From: Bacteroidia bacterium
GTDB taxonomy: Bacteria; Bacteroidota; Bacteroidia; 2-12-FULL-35-15
DNA: 64,000 nt
NCBI GenBank assembly: GCA_030654175.1
Contig: JAURXZ010000001.1
Location: forward strand, 275,685 to 339,684
Direction of reading: 5' to 3'
The notes below the pieces were generated by a model. That model did not search any database, had not been told where the DNA came from, and saw only the letters and a program-made list of their open reading frames with translations. Made by a program: the position numbers and the translations under genes. Position 1 is the stretch's first letter, and every line of letters starts with the position of its first letter. Shown piece after piece: positions 36,640-47,397 of the stretch.

Positions 36640-37026
36640 ATGAAAAATTTGCTACTGGAAAATGATGAAGTAAGGATAGAATCAGAAGATGGAATTCTTT
36701 TCGCTATCTGGAAAAGCTCATTTATTGATTTGAATATTGCTCAACAGGCAATAGTTTATCGATTAGAAGCAACGAGGTATATTCCATATCCTACTATAAT
36801 AAACATTAGATCAGTAAAAAGTATCAATAAGCCAGCTCGTGATTTTTTAGCTTCAGAAAAAGGAAGTGAAGGAATTATTGCCGCAGCAATGTTAATAGAC
36901 TCGAGTTTGGGAAGAATATTAGGCAATTTTTTTATTCAAATTAATAAACCATTAAAACCGACAAAAATTTTTACAAATGAAATAAAAGCAAAAAAATGGT
37001 TGGCCAAATATGTTAATAAAGAATAA
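36640..37026 (+). CDS. tandem paralog 4 (type A)
   Basis: MKNLLLENDEVRIESEDGILFAIWK...ARDFLASEKGSEGIIAAAMLIDSSLGRILGNFFIQINKPLKPTKIFTNEIKAKKWLAKYVNKE. Confidence 0.8.
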   Translation: MKNLLLENDEVRIESEDGILFAIWKSSFIDLNIAQQAIVYRLEATRYIPYPTIINIRSVKSINKPARDFLASEKGSEGIIAAAMLIDSSLGRILGNFFIQINKPLKPTKIFTNEIKAKKWLAKYVNKE

Positions 37027-37035
37027 AAAAATAGT

Positions 37036-37464
37036 ATGAGAAAAAATATTAAAGAGAAAACCCTTCTTATAGATGATGAATATGGCAAGTTTGAACTAGA
37101 AAAGGGGATATTGATCGGAACCTGGAAAAAATCTTTTATTGATCTAGCCACAGCAGAAAAAACGGTTAATGGTAGATTAAAGATTGCAGCCGGACAGAAA
37201 TACCCTTTTTTAGTGAAGATCAAATCAATAAGAGAAAGTACAAAAGAAGCAAGAGTTTATTTAGCCTCTGAAAAAGCTTGTTTAGGTATACTTGCGGGTG
37301 CTATCTGCGTTGATTCTGCTTTAGAAAATATGGTTGCTACAGTTTTTTTATACATGAGTAAGCCTGTTGTTCCTACCAAAATATTTACGGACGAGACAAA
37401 AGCAAAAGAATGGTTAGCGCAGTTTGTTGAGCATGATTGTAATGAAATTTCTGTTGAAAAATAA
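37036..37464 (+). CDS. tandem paralog 5 (type B)
   Basis: LLIDDEYGKFELEKGILIGTWKKSFIDL...AGQKYPFLVKIKSIRESTKEARVYLASEKACLGILAGAICVDSALENMVATVFLYMSKPVVPTKIFTDETKAKEWLAQFVEHD. Confidence 0.8.
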   Translation: MRKNIKEKTLLIDDEYGKFELEKGILIGTWKKSFIDLATAEKTVNGRLKIAAGQKYPFLVKIKSIRESTKEARVYLASEKACLGILAGAICVDSALENMVATVFLYMSKPVVPTKIFTDETKAKEWLAQFVEHDCNEISVEK

Positions 37465-37694
37465 ATGCTCTTTTCTATGCTTTCCATTTTCCAGTTTCAT
37501 TATTTGACCAAGACAAAGTCCTCGTTTAAGTGATTCAAATGTTTATCTTTTTTTTATTCTTTATTGTTCAGATTTCTTCGCTCATTTCTTTATGTGATGA
37601 GAAATTAGATAAAATACTTATCTCGGCAACGATACTGTCTTTTATTAATCAAATCCTTCGAGTCACTATAGGTTGAATTTATTTCCATTATATA

Positions 37695-39350
37695 TTAATT
37701 CTTCAACAATTCCTTCGCATTACTTATCGCAGCTGCAGTGGGTGTCCCAGTACTCAACATTTTTGCAATTTCCTGTACACGCTCATTCACTGAAAGCTTT
37801 TTGATATTGCTGTATGTTTTATCGTTCTTATCTTCTTTATAAACAAAGAGATGGGATTCGCCTTTGCTGGCTATTTGTGGTAAGTGGGTAATGGTGATCA
37901 CCTGCATGGCTTTCGCCATTAGGTTCATGATGCTGCCTACTTTATCGGCTACATCACCTGAAACACCGGTATCAATTTCATCAAAAATAATGGTGGGCAA
38001 AGCGGTAAGCTGTGCTATCAATGATTTAATGCTCAACATTAAACGGGATAACTCACCACCGGAAGCAACTTTGTTTAATTCCTTAAAATCACTACCCTTG
38101 TTGGCAGAAAACAGGAAATTAACTTTGTCTGCTCCATTTGCTGTCAGCGTTTCTGTTTCCATGTGCTCAATTTTTAATTGTGCATTGGGCATGGATAAAG
38201 CGGAGAGGAGGGAGGCTATTTCTTTTTCAATTTTAGGGATCTCTTTTTTTCTGTTAGCGGCAATTTTCTTTGCAAGAGCAGTTAATGACTTTTGAACGCT
38301 TGTTAATTCCTTTTTCGTTTTTTCAATTTCTGTTTCTAAAGAGCTAAATTCAAGCAGTTTATTGCTAAGGTCGTCTTTTATTACAATTAATTCTTCTACA
38401 CTTTTTACCTGGTGCTTTTGTTGTAAACGATAGATAGCATCCAACTGAGTGGTTAGTTTGTCAATTCGTTTAGGGTCGTAAACGATATCCTGCTCAAGGC
38501 TTTCCAGCTCATTGCTGATGTCTTTTAATTCGATATAAGAACTGTTTAGCCGGGTGCTTAATTCATTTATTTCAGGTTTAAATTTTGCTTGAGAAGCAAG
38601 TAATGATTTTATTTCATTCAGTGACGCAAGTAAATTTTGTTCCCCACCATTAAGTCCGGTTGCGGCTTTTGAAAGATTTGATTTTATATCTTCCGCATTA
38701 TTTAAGGCTTCGAGTTCTTGTTCTATTCCAGCTTGTTCATCGGGCTTTAAGCCGGCTTCTTCAAGTTCATTGAACTGAAATTGAAAATAATCCAGATCCT
38801 TTTTAGCTTGTGATTCCTTTGTAAGTAATTCATTTAAGGCTTTTTCAAGTGCTTTGAATTGTTTAAAACTGATGGAATATTCTGCCAAAGAATCAGCATG
38901 ATTGGCATACGCATCCACTACAGAAAGCTGGAATTCGCTGCCATTAAGCGTTAACGTTTGATGCTGGGAATGAATATCTATAAGTCGTTCGGCCAATGCT
39001 TTTAACTGGGTAAGCGTAACAGGAGTATCATTGATAAATGCGCGTGATTTCCCTTCCGGTGTTATTTCCCTGCGGATATTGGTAGTGATCTCATAATCCA
39101 ATTCATTGGCCCAGAAAAAATCTTTTAATGCATACTCTTTAATATTAAAAGAGGCTTCCACAATACATTTTTTTGTTTTGTCCTGCAGCGATTGTGTATC
39201 GGCACGGCTACCGGCAATAAGGCCCAAAGCCCCTAATAATATTGATTTCCCTGCACCTGTTTCTCCGGTAATAATAGTCAGGCCATCCGAAAAGTCAACT
39301 TCAAGTTTATCTATTAATGCGTAATTCTGAATGGATAAATGTTTTAGCAT
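37695..39350 (-). CDS. recN: DNA repair protein RecN
   Basis: MLKHLSIQNYALIDKLEVDFSDGLTIITGETGAGKSILLGALGLIAGSRAD; VASGGELSRLMLSIKSL; TIIFDEIDTGVSG. Confidence 0.97.
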   Translation of the reverse strand: MLKHLSIQNYALIDKLEVDFSDGLTIITGETGAGKSILLGALGLIAGSRADTQSLQDKTKKCIVEASFNIKEYALKDFFWANELDYEITTNIRREITPEGKSRAFINDTPVTLTQLKALAERLIDIHSQHQTLTLNGSEFQLSVVDAYANHADSLAEYSISFKQFKALEKALNELLTKESQAKKDLDYFQFQFNELEEAGLKPDEQAGIEQELEALNNAEDIKSNLSKAATGLNGGEQNLLASLNEIKSLLASQAKFKPEINELSTRLNSSYIELKDISNELESLEQDIVYDPKRIDKLTTQLDAIYRLQQKHQVKSVEELIVIKDDLSNKLLEFSSLETEIEKTKKELTSVQKSLTALAKKIAANRKKEIPKIEKEIASLLSALSMPNAQLKIEHMETETLTANGADKVNFLFSANKGSDFKELNKVASGGELSRLMLSIKSLIAQLTALPTIIFDEIDTGVSGDVADKVGSIMNLMAKAMQVITITHLPQIASKGESHLFVYKEDKNDKTYSNIKKLSVNERVQEIAKMLSTGTPTAAAISNAKELLKN

Positions 39351-39541
39351 GAAAGCAAGATATTAATTTTACAATTTTACAATTCCACAATCTCAAAAAT
39401 CCCTTGTGACTATTGTAAAGTATCAGTAAAATAAAATTTGTAAATTTTGGTATTAAACAAATTTACCTGAATATTGGATTCCTGCAAATTATAAATTATA
39501 CAATTTAATAACATTTTATTTTGAATTAAAATCGTAAATGT

Positions 39542-39646
39542 TGCGTTAGGGATTGAAACGTAAATCCTTTTCTTTGCCAATTGGCGAAAGAAAAGATTGG
39601 AGTGGAAAGCCCGCCAGTTTCTCTTTTAAGAAACTGGAACGCCCAA
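39542..39646 (+). repeat. double-hairpin interspersed repeat, copy D
   Basis: TGCGTTAGGGATTGAAACGTAAATCCTTTTCTTTGCCAATTGGCGAAAGAAAAGATTGGAGTGGAAAGCCCGCCAGTTTCTCTTTTAAGAAACTGGAACGCCCA. Confidence 0.9.
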
Positions 39647-39840
39647 ATGGGATAATTAGCAATTTCGCTTAATTTAAACCGTAAATTAAGGGGCAAAAAC
39701 TACCCATATTTTCATTAACAAATTTTTAAAATTGTAGCATTTCTCAAATAAGTGCCAATTTGTCTAAAAACCTCCCTTGGCATATTGATTGGGAGCATAT
39801 TAAAGTTATTAGAAAGAGTATTGACTAAACTGTATGGCAA

Positions 39841-42324
39841 ATGACAGATAATTTTGATTTAAACGGCTTAATACCAATGATCAACGATGATATCATTGAT
39901 GAAGATACAGAGTTTATTCCATTGCTTTCATCGGAAGATGAGCACCAGATGAACTCCGAAAAGGTACCTGATGAACTGTCAATTTTACCATTGCGTAATA
40001 CGGTTTTGTTTCCGGGTGTTGTGATTCCTATCACTGTTGGCAGGGATAAATCCATCAACCTGATAAAAGATGCTTACAAAGGTGATAAGACGATTGGTGT
40101 GGTTTCTCAAAAAAACGATACCATCGAAGACCCATCTATTGAAGATCTTAACAGAATAGGCACCGTAGCGCAGATCATTAAAATGTTACGTATGCCTGAT
40201 GGCAATACCACTGTAATTATTCAAGGTAAAAGACGCTTTGAATTAAAAGAGGTAGTTCAAACAGAGCCTTATATAAGAGCAGCTATTGTTCCTTTTGCAG
40301 AAACGGCCCCGGCTAAAGATGATCAGGAGTTTATTGCCCTTACATCATCATTAAAGGATCTGGCCTTACAGATCATCAAATTAAGTCCGCATATACCAAG
40401 TGAAGCGGGGTTTGCATTGCGTAATATTGAAAGCCCTTCATTCCTTATTAATTTTATTTCATCCAATATGAATGCACTTGTTGCTGAAAAGCAAAAGATG
40501 CTGGAGGTGGCTGATCTAAAGGAACGTGCCACATTGGTATTATCTAATCTTACCAAAGAATTACAAATGCTGGAGTTGAAAAATCAAATTCAGTCGAAGG
40601 TAAAAGTGGATCTTGATAAACAACAGCGCGATTATTTTTTGCAGCAACAAATGAAAACCATCCAGGAGGAACTGGGTGAAAATAACTTTGCACAGGACAT
40701 TCAGGGGATGAAAGAACGTGCAAAAACAAAAAAATGGTCGAAAGAAGTTTCGGAATCATTTGATAAAGCGATCAGTAAATTGGAGCGTATGAATCCCAAT
40801 GCAGCTGAATATTCTATTCAAACAAGTTACCTCGAAGTGATACTGGATCTGCCCTGGAATGAGATCACCACTGATAATTTTGATCTGAAATTTGCCGAAA
40901 AGACCTTAAATAAAGATCATTTTGGGATGGATAAAGTAAAGGAACGTATCATCGAACACCTTGCGATCCTTAAATTGAAAGGGAATATGAAATCGCCAAT
41001 CCTTTGTTTATACGGCCCTCCGGGAGTTGGTAAAACATCGTTGGGGAAAAGTATCGCTGAAGCATTGGGACGTAAATATGTACGTATGAGTTTGGGTGGC
41101 TTGCGTGATGAAGCAGAAATAAGAGGACATCGTAAAACCTATATCGGTGCAATGCCGGGCCGGGTTTTGCAAAATATTAAAAAGGCGGGTACCTCCAATC
41201 CTGTATTTATTTTAGATGAGATCGATAAAGTAGGAAATGAGTTTCATGGTGATCCGTCATCCGCCTTATTGGAAGTGTTGGATCCGGAACAAAATAATAC
41301 ATTCTATGACAACTATGTAGAGATGGATTACGATCTGTCGAAAGTGTTGTTTATTGCTACTGCCAATTCATTGAGCAGTATTCAGCCCGCTTTGCGCGAC
41401 AGGATGGAGATCATTGAAATTACAGGATATACCATTGAAGAAAAAATGGAAATAGCCAAACGCCATCTTTTACCAAAACAAGTAGAAGAACAAGGTTTGA
41501 AAGTTGGCCAGATAGAATTGAGTGCTGAAATTTTCGAATACATCATTGAAAATTACACACGTGAATCCGGTGTTCGCGGATTGGAAAAGGTGATCGCTAA
41601 AATTGTACGAAATGCTGCTAAATCAATTGCAATGGAGCAGAAGTACAATGTGAATGTGGAAGTGAAAAACCTTGTAAAAATACTTGGTCCTGCACATGCA
41701 AAAGACCGCTATCAGGGTAATGATGTTGCCGGTGTTGTTACCGGTTTAGCATGGACCTCTGTTGGTGGTGATATCTTATTTATTGAAACCAGTATAACCA
41801 GAGGCAATGGAAAGCTAACCTTAACGGGTAACTTAGGTGAGGTGATGAAAGAATCAGCAATAATTGCACTGGAATATTTAAAAGCACATAGTAGCATCCT
41901 GGGTTTAAAACCAGAAGTATTTGATAAATGGAACATACATATCCACGTTCCTGAAGGAGCTACACCTAAAGATGGTCCTAGCGCAGGTATTACAATGCTT
42001 ACAGCCATTGCATCGGCACTTACTCAACGTAAAGTGAAGAAAGAATTAGCGATGACAGGTGAAATTACATTACGCGGACGGGTATTAGCTGTTGGCGGTA
42101 TCAAAGAAAAAATACTGGCTGCTAAACGTGCGGGCATCAAGGAAATTATATTGTGTATCGACAATAAAAAAGATGTTGACGACATCAAAAAAGAATACAT
42201 CAAAGATCTGAAATTTCATTATGTAGAAAAAATGATCGATGTAGTAAAGATGGCGCTGTTAAAGGAAAAAGTAGATAACCCGATTGATTTTGCCTGCAAT
42301 GGGGAGATTAAGAAACAGAAATAA
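39841..42324 (+). CDS. lon: ATP-dependent protease Lon (endopeptidase La)
   Basis: [61 protein letters not shown] (catalytic Ser); [17 protein letters not shown]. Confidence 0.98.
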   Translation: MTDNFDLNGLIPMINDDIIDEDTEFIPLLSSEDEHQMNSEKVPDELSILPLRNTVLFPGVVIPITVGRDKSINLIKDAYKGDKTIGVVSQKNDTIEDPSIEDLNRIGTVAQIIKMLRMPDGNTTVIIQGKRRFELKEVVQTEPYIRAAIVPFAETAPAKDDQEFIALTSSLKDLALQIIKLSPHIPSEAGFALRNIESPSFLINFISSNMNALVAEKQKMLEVADLKERATLVLSNLTKELQMLELKNQIQSKVKVDLDKQQRDYFLQQQMKTIQEELGENNFAQDIQGMKERAKTKKWSKEVSESFDKAISKLERMNPNAAEYSIQTSYLEVILDLPWNEITTDNFDLKFAEKTLNKDHFGMDKVKERIIEHLAILKLKGNMKSPILCLYGPPGVGKTSLGKSIAEALGRKYVRMSLGGLRDEAEIRGHRKTYIGAMPGRVLQNIKKAGTSNPVFILDEIDKVGNEFHGDPSSALLEVLDPEQNNTFYDNYVEMDYDLSKVLFIATANSLSSIQPALRDRMEIIEITGYTIEEKMEIAKRHLLPKQVEEQGLKVGQIELSAEIFEYIIENYTRESGVRGLEKVIAKIVRNAAKSIAMEQKYNVNVEVKNLVKILGPAHAKDRYQGNDVAGVVTGLAWTSVGGDILFIETSITRGNGKLTLTGNLGEVMKESAIIALEYLKAHSSILGLKPEVFDKWNIHIHVPEGATPKDGPSAGITMLTAIASALTQRKVKKELAMTGEITLRGRVLAVGGIKEKILAAKRAGIKEIILCIDNKKDVDDIKKEYIKDLKFHYVEKMIDVVKMALLKEKVDNPIDFACNGEIKKQK

Positions 42325-42328
42325 GAAT

Positions 42329-42444
42329 CTTAAGGGGGAAGTTAGAACCAAGAATCAAGAGTCAGGATTACTATTGATTCTTGAAACTTAAGGGGGAAGT
42401 TAGAATTAAGAATCAAGAGTCAGGATTACTATTGATTCTTGAAA
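42329..42444. repeat. 58-bp unit in two tandem copies
   Basis: CTTAAGGGGGAAGTTAGAA(CC/TT)AAGAATCAAGAGTCAGGATTACTATTGATTCTTGAAA x2. Confidence 0.85.
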
Positions 42445-42534
42445 CTTTTTTCTTATTCTATCATCTTGATTTTTTGTTCTTAGTTCTTGTTTCTACTTTT
42501 TGACTCTTGCTTCTTGAATCTAAATTCTTGATTC

Positions 42535-43155
42535 TTATTTATACTCCTCAATAAACAACTGCTTGTTACAGAACGGATATTCGTATTCCTGCTGATTAGA
42601 GCAAACAAAAATTAAACGATTTTTAGAATAATTGTTTATTAAATTCTGATACCAGTCAATAGCTTTTTTATCAAGGTTGGATGTAGGTTCATCAAGCAAT
42701 AGGAGAGGAGTGTCGCTCAAAATGGCCAGTGCTAAACGCACTCGTTGTTTCATCCCGGAGGAATACACTTTTATCTGTTTATCTTTTGCATTTTCGAGTT
42801 GGGTCAACTCTATTATTTTTTTTGTATCCAGCTCTTTATAAAACGGTTTGAACTTGGCCTGGAATTCAATAGATTCAGCCAATGTAAACTCTTCGAAAAG
42901 ATCAAGGTAGGGAGCTGCAAAACTTAAATGTTTGAAAATATTTTCATTTTCAATTTTGGAATCTGAAATAGTATAATTTAACTCGCCCTCCGATTGCATT
43001 AAATTACCTGTAATAACTTGCAAAAGGGTTGATTTCCCCGAACCGTTTCCACCTAAAATAACATAGTTATTATCACTTGTGAATTCGTAATTTACTTTAC
43101 GGAATATCCACTCGTAATTATAGCGTTTGCCTACGTTATTTAGTTTGATTTGCAT
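42535..43155 (-). CDS. ABC transporter ATP-binding protein
   Basis: VILGGNGSGKSTLLQVITG; VYSSGMKQRVRLALAIL; LLLLDEPTSNLD. Confidence 0.93.
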   Translation of the reverse strand: MQIKLNNVGKRYNYEWIFRKVNYEFTSDNNYVILGGNGSGKSTLLQVITGNLMQSEGELNYTISDSKIENENIFKHLSFAAPYLDLFEEFTLAESIEFQAKFKPFYKELDTKKIIELTQLENAKDKQIKVYSSGMKQRVRLALAILSDTPLLLLDEPTSNLDKKAIDWYQNLINNYSKNRLIFVCSNQQEYEYPFCNKQLFIEEYK

Positions 43156-43304
43156 TGAATTATAAATCAGTTGGAAAGAAAAATAAGTTGGAAAGTTTAA
43201 AGTTTCAAAATTTAAAGTTTGGCGTGGTTGTTTGGATCTTATTCAAAGCATCCCCCCTCTGATTTAGTTAACTTTTAACTTTAAACTTTTGAACTTAAAA
43301 AAAA

Positions 43305-44078
43305 TTAACTAATCCCTCTCATAATTCCATTTTTTGAGTCGCGGATGAAATTGAGGATCTGTTCTTTTTCGTTGGAAGCAGGTGCTTCCTGCTCAATAAT
43401 AGCTAATGCATTGGTTACATTATGTCCTTTAATATAAAGGGTACGATAAATATCTTCTATTTCGAGAATACGTTCATTGCTGTAACCTCGTCTGCGCAAG
43501 CCAACTGAATTGATACCTATATATTGTAATGGCTCACGTGCAGCTTTAGTAAATGGAGGAACATTTTTACGAACTAATGAACCACCTGTAATAAATGCGT
43601 GCGCACCAATTTTAACAAATTGCTGAACAGCAACAAGCCCTTCCAGAATGGTATGATCTTCAATTTCAACATGCCCCGCAAGGTTCACACTGTTTGCAAT
43701 CACTATATTATTACCAATGATACAATCATGTGCAATGTGGACATAGGCCATTATTAAACAGTTGCTGCCAATAGAAGTTTTCATTTTATCGGTGGTACCT
43801 CTGTTAATGGTAACACATTCCCGAATAGTGGTGTCGTCACCTATTTCAACGGTAGTATCTTCACCTTTAAATTTCAGATCCTGTGGAATAGCCGAAATAA
43901 CAGCTCCCGGAAATATTCTGCAATTTTTACCGATACGTGCACCCTGAAAAATGGTAACATTTGGTCCGATCCAGGTTCCATCACCAATTTCAACATTTTC
44001 ATAAACGGTTGAAAATGGTTCAATTGTTACGTCTTTACCTATTTTAGCATTAGGATGTATGTACGAGAGTTGGCTCAT
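43305..44078 (-). CDS. lpxA: acyl-ACP--UDP-N-acetylglucosamine O-acyltransferase LpxA
   Basis: Left-handed beta-helix hexapeptides; YIHPNAKIGKDVTIEPFSTVYENVEIGDGTWIGPNV; GLVAVQQFVKIGAHAFI. Confidence 0.97.
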   Translation of the reverse strand: MSQLSYIHPNAKIGKDVTIEPFSTVYENVEIGDGTWIGPNVTIFQGARIGKNCRIFPGAVISAIPQDLKFKGEDTTVEIGDDTTIRECVTINRGTTDKMKTSIGSNCLIMAYVHIAHDCIIGNNIVIANSVNLAGHVEIEDHTILEGLVAVQQFVKIGAHAFITGGSLVRKNVPPFTKAAREPLQYIGINSVGLRRRGYSNERILEIEDIYRTLYIKGHNVTNALAIIEQEAPASNEKEQILNFIRDSKNGIMRGIS

Positions 44079-45474
44079 TATTTTTTATTTTTACAATTTG
44101 TGCCATCATTTCGGCTTCCATAACCGGTTTGTTATTCACATAAGCAATGCCTTTCATATGGCAAATACCTCTGCGGATAGGCGTTAATAATTTTAAGTCG
44201 AATACTACAGTATCGCCCGGGATCACTTTTTGTTTGAACTTAACACCATCTAATTTCATAAAGTAGGTTAAGTAATTTTCAGGATCGGGTACTGTTTTAA
44301 GAACCAGGATGCCCCCTGTTTGTGCCATTGCTTCTACAAGCAAAACACCTGGCATTACAGGGTTTTCAGGGAAGTGTCCTTTAAAGAACTCTTCATTCAT
44401 TGTAACATTTTTTACTCCAACTACCGATTCCGGAGTCAGTTCCATGATCTTGTCGATCAATAAAAATGGTTGACGATGAGGCAATAATTTTTGAATGTCC
44501 ATGATATTGAGTACAGGTTCTTTACTCAAATCAAACATTGGACTAGCATTTTTCTTGGCGCGTTGGCTTTTGATAAGTGCTTTTATTTTTTTTGCAAAAG
44601 CAATATTCCCCGCATGTCCGGGGCGTGCTGCCAGGATGTGCATTTTTAAAGGAACACCCACTAAGGCAAGATCCCCAACAATATCAAGTAATTTATGACG
44701 TGCCGGTTCGTTGAAATAATGAAGAGTGGTATTGTTTAATACACCCTTGCCTTTTATCTCTACGTCTTCTTTATGGAATATTTTTTTTAAGTGGTCAATT
44801 TGTGCTTCCGAAATTTCTTTATCTACCAATACAATAGCGTTGTTCAAGTCACCGCCTTTGATCAGATCATTTGCCAGCAATGCTTCTAATTCGTGTAAAA
44901 ACACAAAGGTGCGGCACATGGCAATATCCGTTTTGAATTGATTCACATTATAAATATGGGCATGTTGTGTGCCTAACACATCGGAATTATAATCAACCAT
45001 TACAGTGAGTCGGAAACTGTCCTGAGGAACAGCAAGCATCTCTACATTTTTAATAGGATCTTCATACGACAGATTTTCTTTCAGCTCAAAATAAACCCGT
45101 TCAGCATTTTGTTCCATAAGGCCGGCACCCTCTAGTAATTTAATGAAGGGCATTGCACTACCATCCATTATTGGAATTTCGGGTCCATCCAGCTGAATAA
45201 GCATATTGTCGATTTCGAGCCCTACCAAGGCAGCAAGCACATGTTCTGTGGTATAAACTCTTGCACCATTTTGCTCAAGAGTAGTTCCACGGGCTGTGTC
45301 AATTACATTGTCAACATCGGCATCAATAATAGGATTATCAGTAAGGTCAACACGTTGGAATTTATAACCGTGATTTTCAGGAGCAGGAACAAACGTAAGA
45401 TTTACTTGTTTTCCAGTGTGTAAACCTGTACCTGAAATAGAGACCTGCTTTTTTATAGTTCTTTGTTTTATCAT
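44050..45474 (-). CDS. lpxC/fabZ: bifunctional LpxC deacetylase / FabZ dehydratase
   Basis: N-term RTIKKQVSISGTGLHTGKQVNLTFVPA, TTEHVLAALVGLEIDN; C-term LLPHRQPFLLIDKIMEL...FKGHFPENPVMPGVLLVEAMAQTGG. Confidence 0.97.
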   Translation of the reverse strand: MIKQRTIKKQVSISGTGLHTGKQVNLTFVPAPENHGYKFQRVDLTDNPIIDADVDNVIDTARGTTLEQNGARVYTTEHVLAALVGLEIDNMLIQLDGPEIPIMDGSAMPFIKLLEGAGLMEQNAERVYFELKENLSYEDPIKNVEMLAVPQDSFRLTVMVDYNSDVLGTQHAHIYNVNQFKTDIAMCRTFVFLHELEALLANDLIKGGDLNNAIVLVDKEISEAQIDHLKKIFHKEDVEIKGKGVLNNTTLHYFNEPARHKLLDIVGDLALVGVPLKMHILAARPGHAGNIAFAKKIKALIKSQRAKKNASPMFDLSKEPVLNIMDIQKLLPHRQPFLLIDKIMELTPESVVGVKNVTMNEEFFKGHFPENPVMPGVLLVEAMAQTGGILVLKTVPDPENYLTYFMKLDGVKFKQKVIPGDTVVFDLKLLTPIRRGICHMKGIAYVNNKPVMEAEMMAQIVKIKNNEPTLVHTS

Positions 45475-45703
45475 TGTTCTTTTAAAGTGAAATTTTATTA
45501 AAGTATTTCAATGTTTTTTTCAATACCAAATACTACCGAAAGCCCTAATTAATTTATTATTCGGGATCCTCCTTTTAAAATTAATGTCTCAAATTTATAC
45601 AAATTATTAATAGAATGCACCCGGAGTATTTGAATTGTTATTATCCTGCTAACATTCAGCGCTTTAGCTTGGGTTTAAGGTAAAAAACGATCTCCAAACC
45701 GAC

Positions 45704-46933
45704 CTATTTGGGATAACACAAATAATGCTTTTTTACAGTTTTAGCCAATACATCAATATTCAATTGGTCAGATGCTTTTGCAACATCAGCCGTAGATCCA
45801 TCTTTAAATAAAATGTTGATACCGATTTCATCGCCCCGGTAAGCGTCATTAGCTACAGTTCCTGCAAACACAAAGTAATTGACTTCTTTATCATTCACTT
45901 TATAGCTTTTTTGTACATCATTTTTGATCTGTCGGATCTTCGCTTCTTTAAATGGCAGATTTTGCATTTCCACTTTTAAAAGTCTTCTATTTACAAGTTG
46001 TGTACAAAGCATAGAAAGCACAGGATCTTTATGAGTGGTCCAAACTTTAATCGATGTCATGATATCATAATCATCCAAGATAGCGAAGGCATCGAGCAAT
46101 TTTGGATCATTTTTGAAATCTTTTTTACTGTATTGTTTGTATAAAAATATCCTAAGGGCAGGTGTGCAAAACAGATCTGCTTTTTTTTGTGCAAGTTCTT
46201 TGGCACGTTTTAAAATATTTACCAATAAATTTTCGGCACTCAAAACAGTTTTATGTAAATATACCTGCCAGTACATTAACCTGCGGGCGATCAGAAATTT
46301 TTCGATGGAGTAAATACCTTTTGCTTCCACTGCCAGTTGATCGTTAGCAACATTTAACATTTTAATGATGCGGTCGGAACTAATAACACCTTCCGAAACA
46401 CCGGTAAAAAAACTATCACGTTTCAGATAGTCCAATCGGTCCATGTCTAATTGACTTGAAACCAGTTGATGCAGAAATTTTTTATGATATTTATTTTGAA
46501 AGATTTTAATGGCTAAAGTAAGCTCGCCTTTAAATTCTTCATTAAGGCGACTCATGAATAGTTGGGAAATATCTTCATGGTTAACATTATTCACAATACT
46601 GTGTTCTAATGCGTGAGAAAAAGGACCATGACCAATATCATGCAAAAGAATAGCGATAGTAACCGCTTTAGCTTCATCATCAGTAATGTCATGGCCTTTG
46701 GAGCGTATTTCTTCAATGGCTTGCCCCATCAAATGCATTGCCCCCATTGCGTGATGAAAGCGTGTGTGGAGCGCCCCCGGATAAACAAGGTTAGTTAATC
46801 CCAATTGTTTTATTCTTCGCAAACGCTGAAAAAAAGGATGCTCAATAAGATCGAAAATGATCTCATATGGTAATGAAACAAAACCATAAATAGGGTCATT
46901 AAATATTTTACGCTTGTTGTAGAATGAATCCAT
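45704..46933 (-). CDS. HD-superfamily phosphohydrolase
   Basis: KRKIFNDPIYGFVSLP, TRFHHAMGAMHLM, AILLHDIGHGPFSHALEH, DMDRLDYLKRDSFFTGVSEG. Confidence 0.93.
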   Translation of the reverse strand: MDSFYNKRKIFNDPIYGFVSLPYEIIFDLIEHPFFQRLRRIKQLGLTNLVYPGALHTRFHHAMGAMHLMGQAIEEIRSKGHDITDDEAKAVTIAILLHDIGHGPFSHALEHSIVNNVNHEDISQLFMSRLNEEFKGELTLAIKIFQNKYHKKFLHQLVSSQLDMDRLDYLKRDSFFTGVSEGVISSDRIIKMLNVANDQLAVEAKGIYSIEKFLIARRLMYWQVYLHKTVLSAENLLVNILKRAKELAQKKADLFCTPALRIFLYKQYSKKDFKNDPKLLDAFAILDDYDIMTSIKVWTTHKDPVLSMLCTQLVNRRLLKVEMQNLPFKEAKIRQIKNDVQKSYKVNDKEVNYFVFAGTVANDAYRGDEIGINILFKDGSTADVAKASDQLNIDVLAKTVKKHYLCYPK

Positions 46934-47397
46934 ATGGTTTTAAACTTTTGCCAAAGATAATTGAATTTGCGATTCTACTAAAATTCAAGTTTTAAATAGT
47001 TGATACTATAAACTATTCTATCAAGTAAAACTGATTGTAACCGAATGTAAGGTTTTAATTAAAATTTTCTTCCGATTCCTTTTTTTTCTGAAGATGGGGC
47101 CTCTTTATCATTACTGTTTTCATTATTAAAAACAATCCCTCGGTACTGCGGAATCGCAAAACGCTCAGGATGACAAAAGATGTGGCATTTGCTGAATTCG
47201 AAAAAATTTGGAAGTCCTTAAAGATTTATAAAAAGCTAAACAACTTCTGAGTCACTTCCCAAACATCAATTCCTGTATTTGGGCTATTTAAAATACTTCA
47301 TTATCGAATTTGCGAAAAGGCCAACATGGTGTTTAAATAAATTTGTCAAAAAAATGAACACGATATGGATTCATTAAAAATTTAACTAATAAACTGT

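Noticed and set aside
35206-37464. Classical anti-sigma antagonist partner-switch operon
   Set aside because: STAS-like similarity is only by eye, and no anti-sigma kinase (RsbW/SpoIIAB), PP2C or sigma gene is adjacent.
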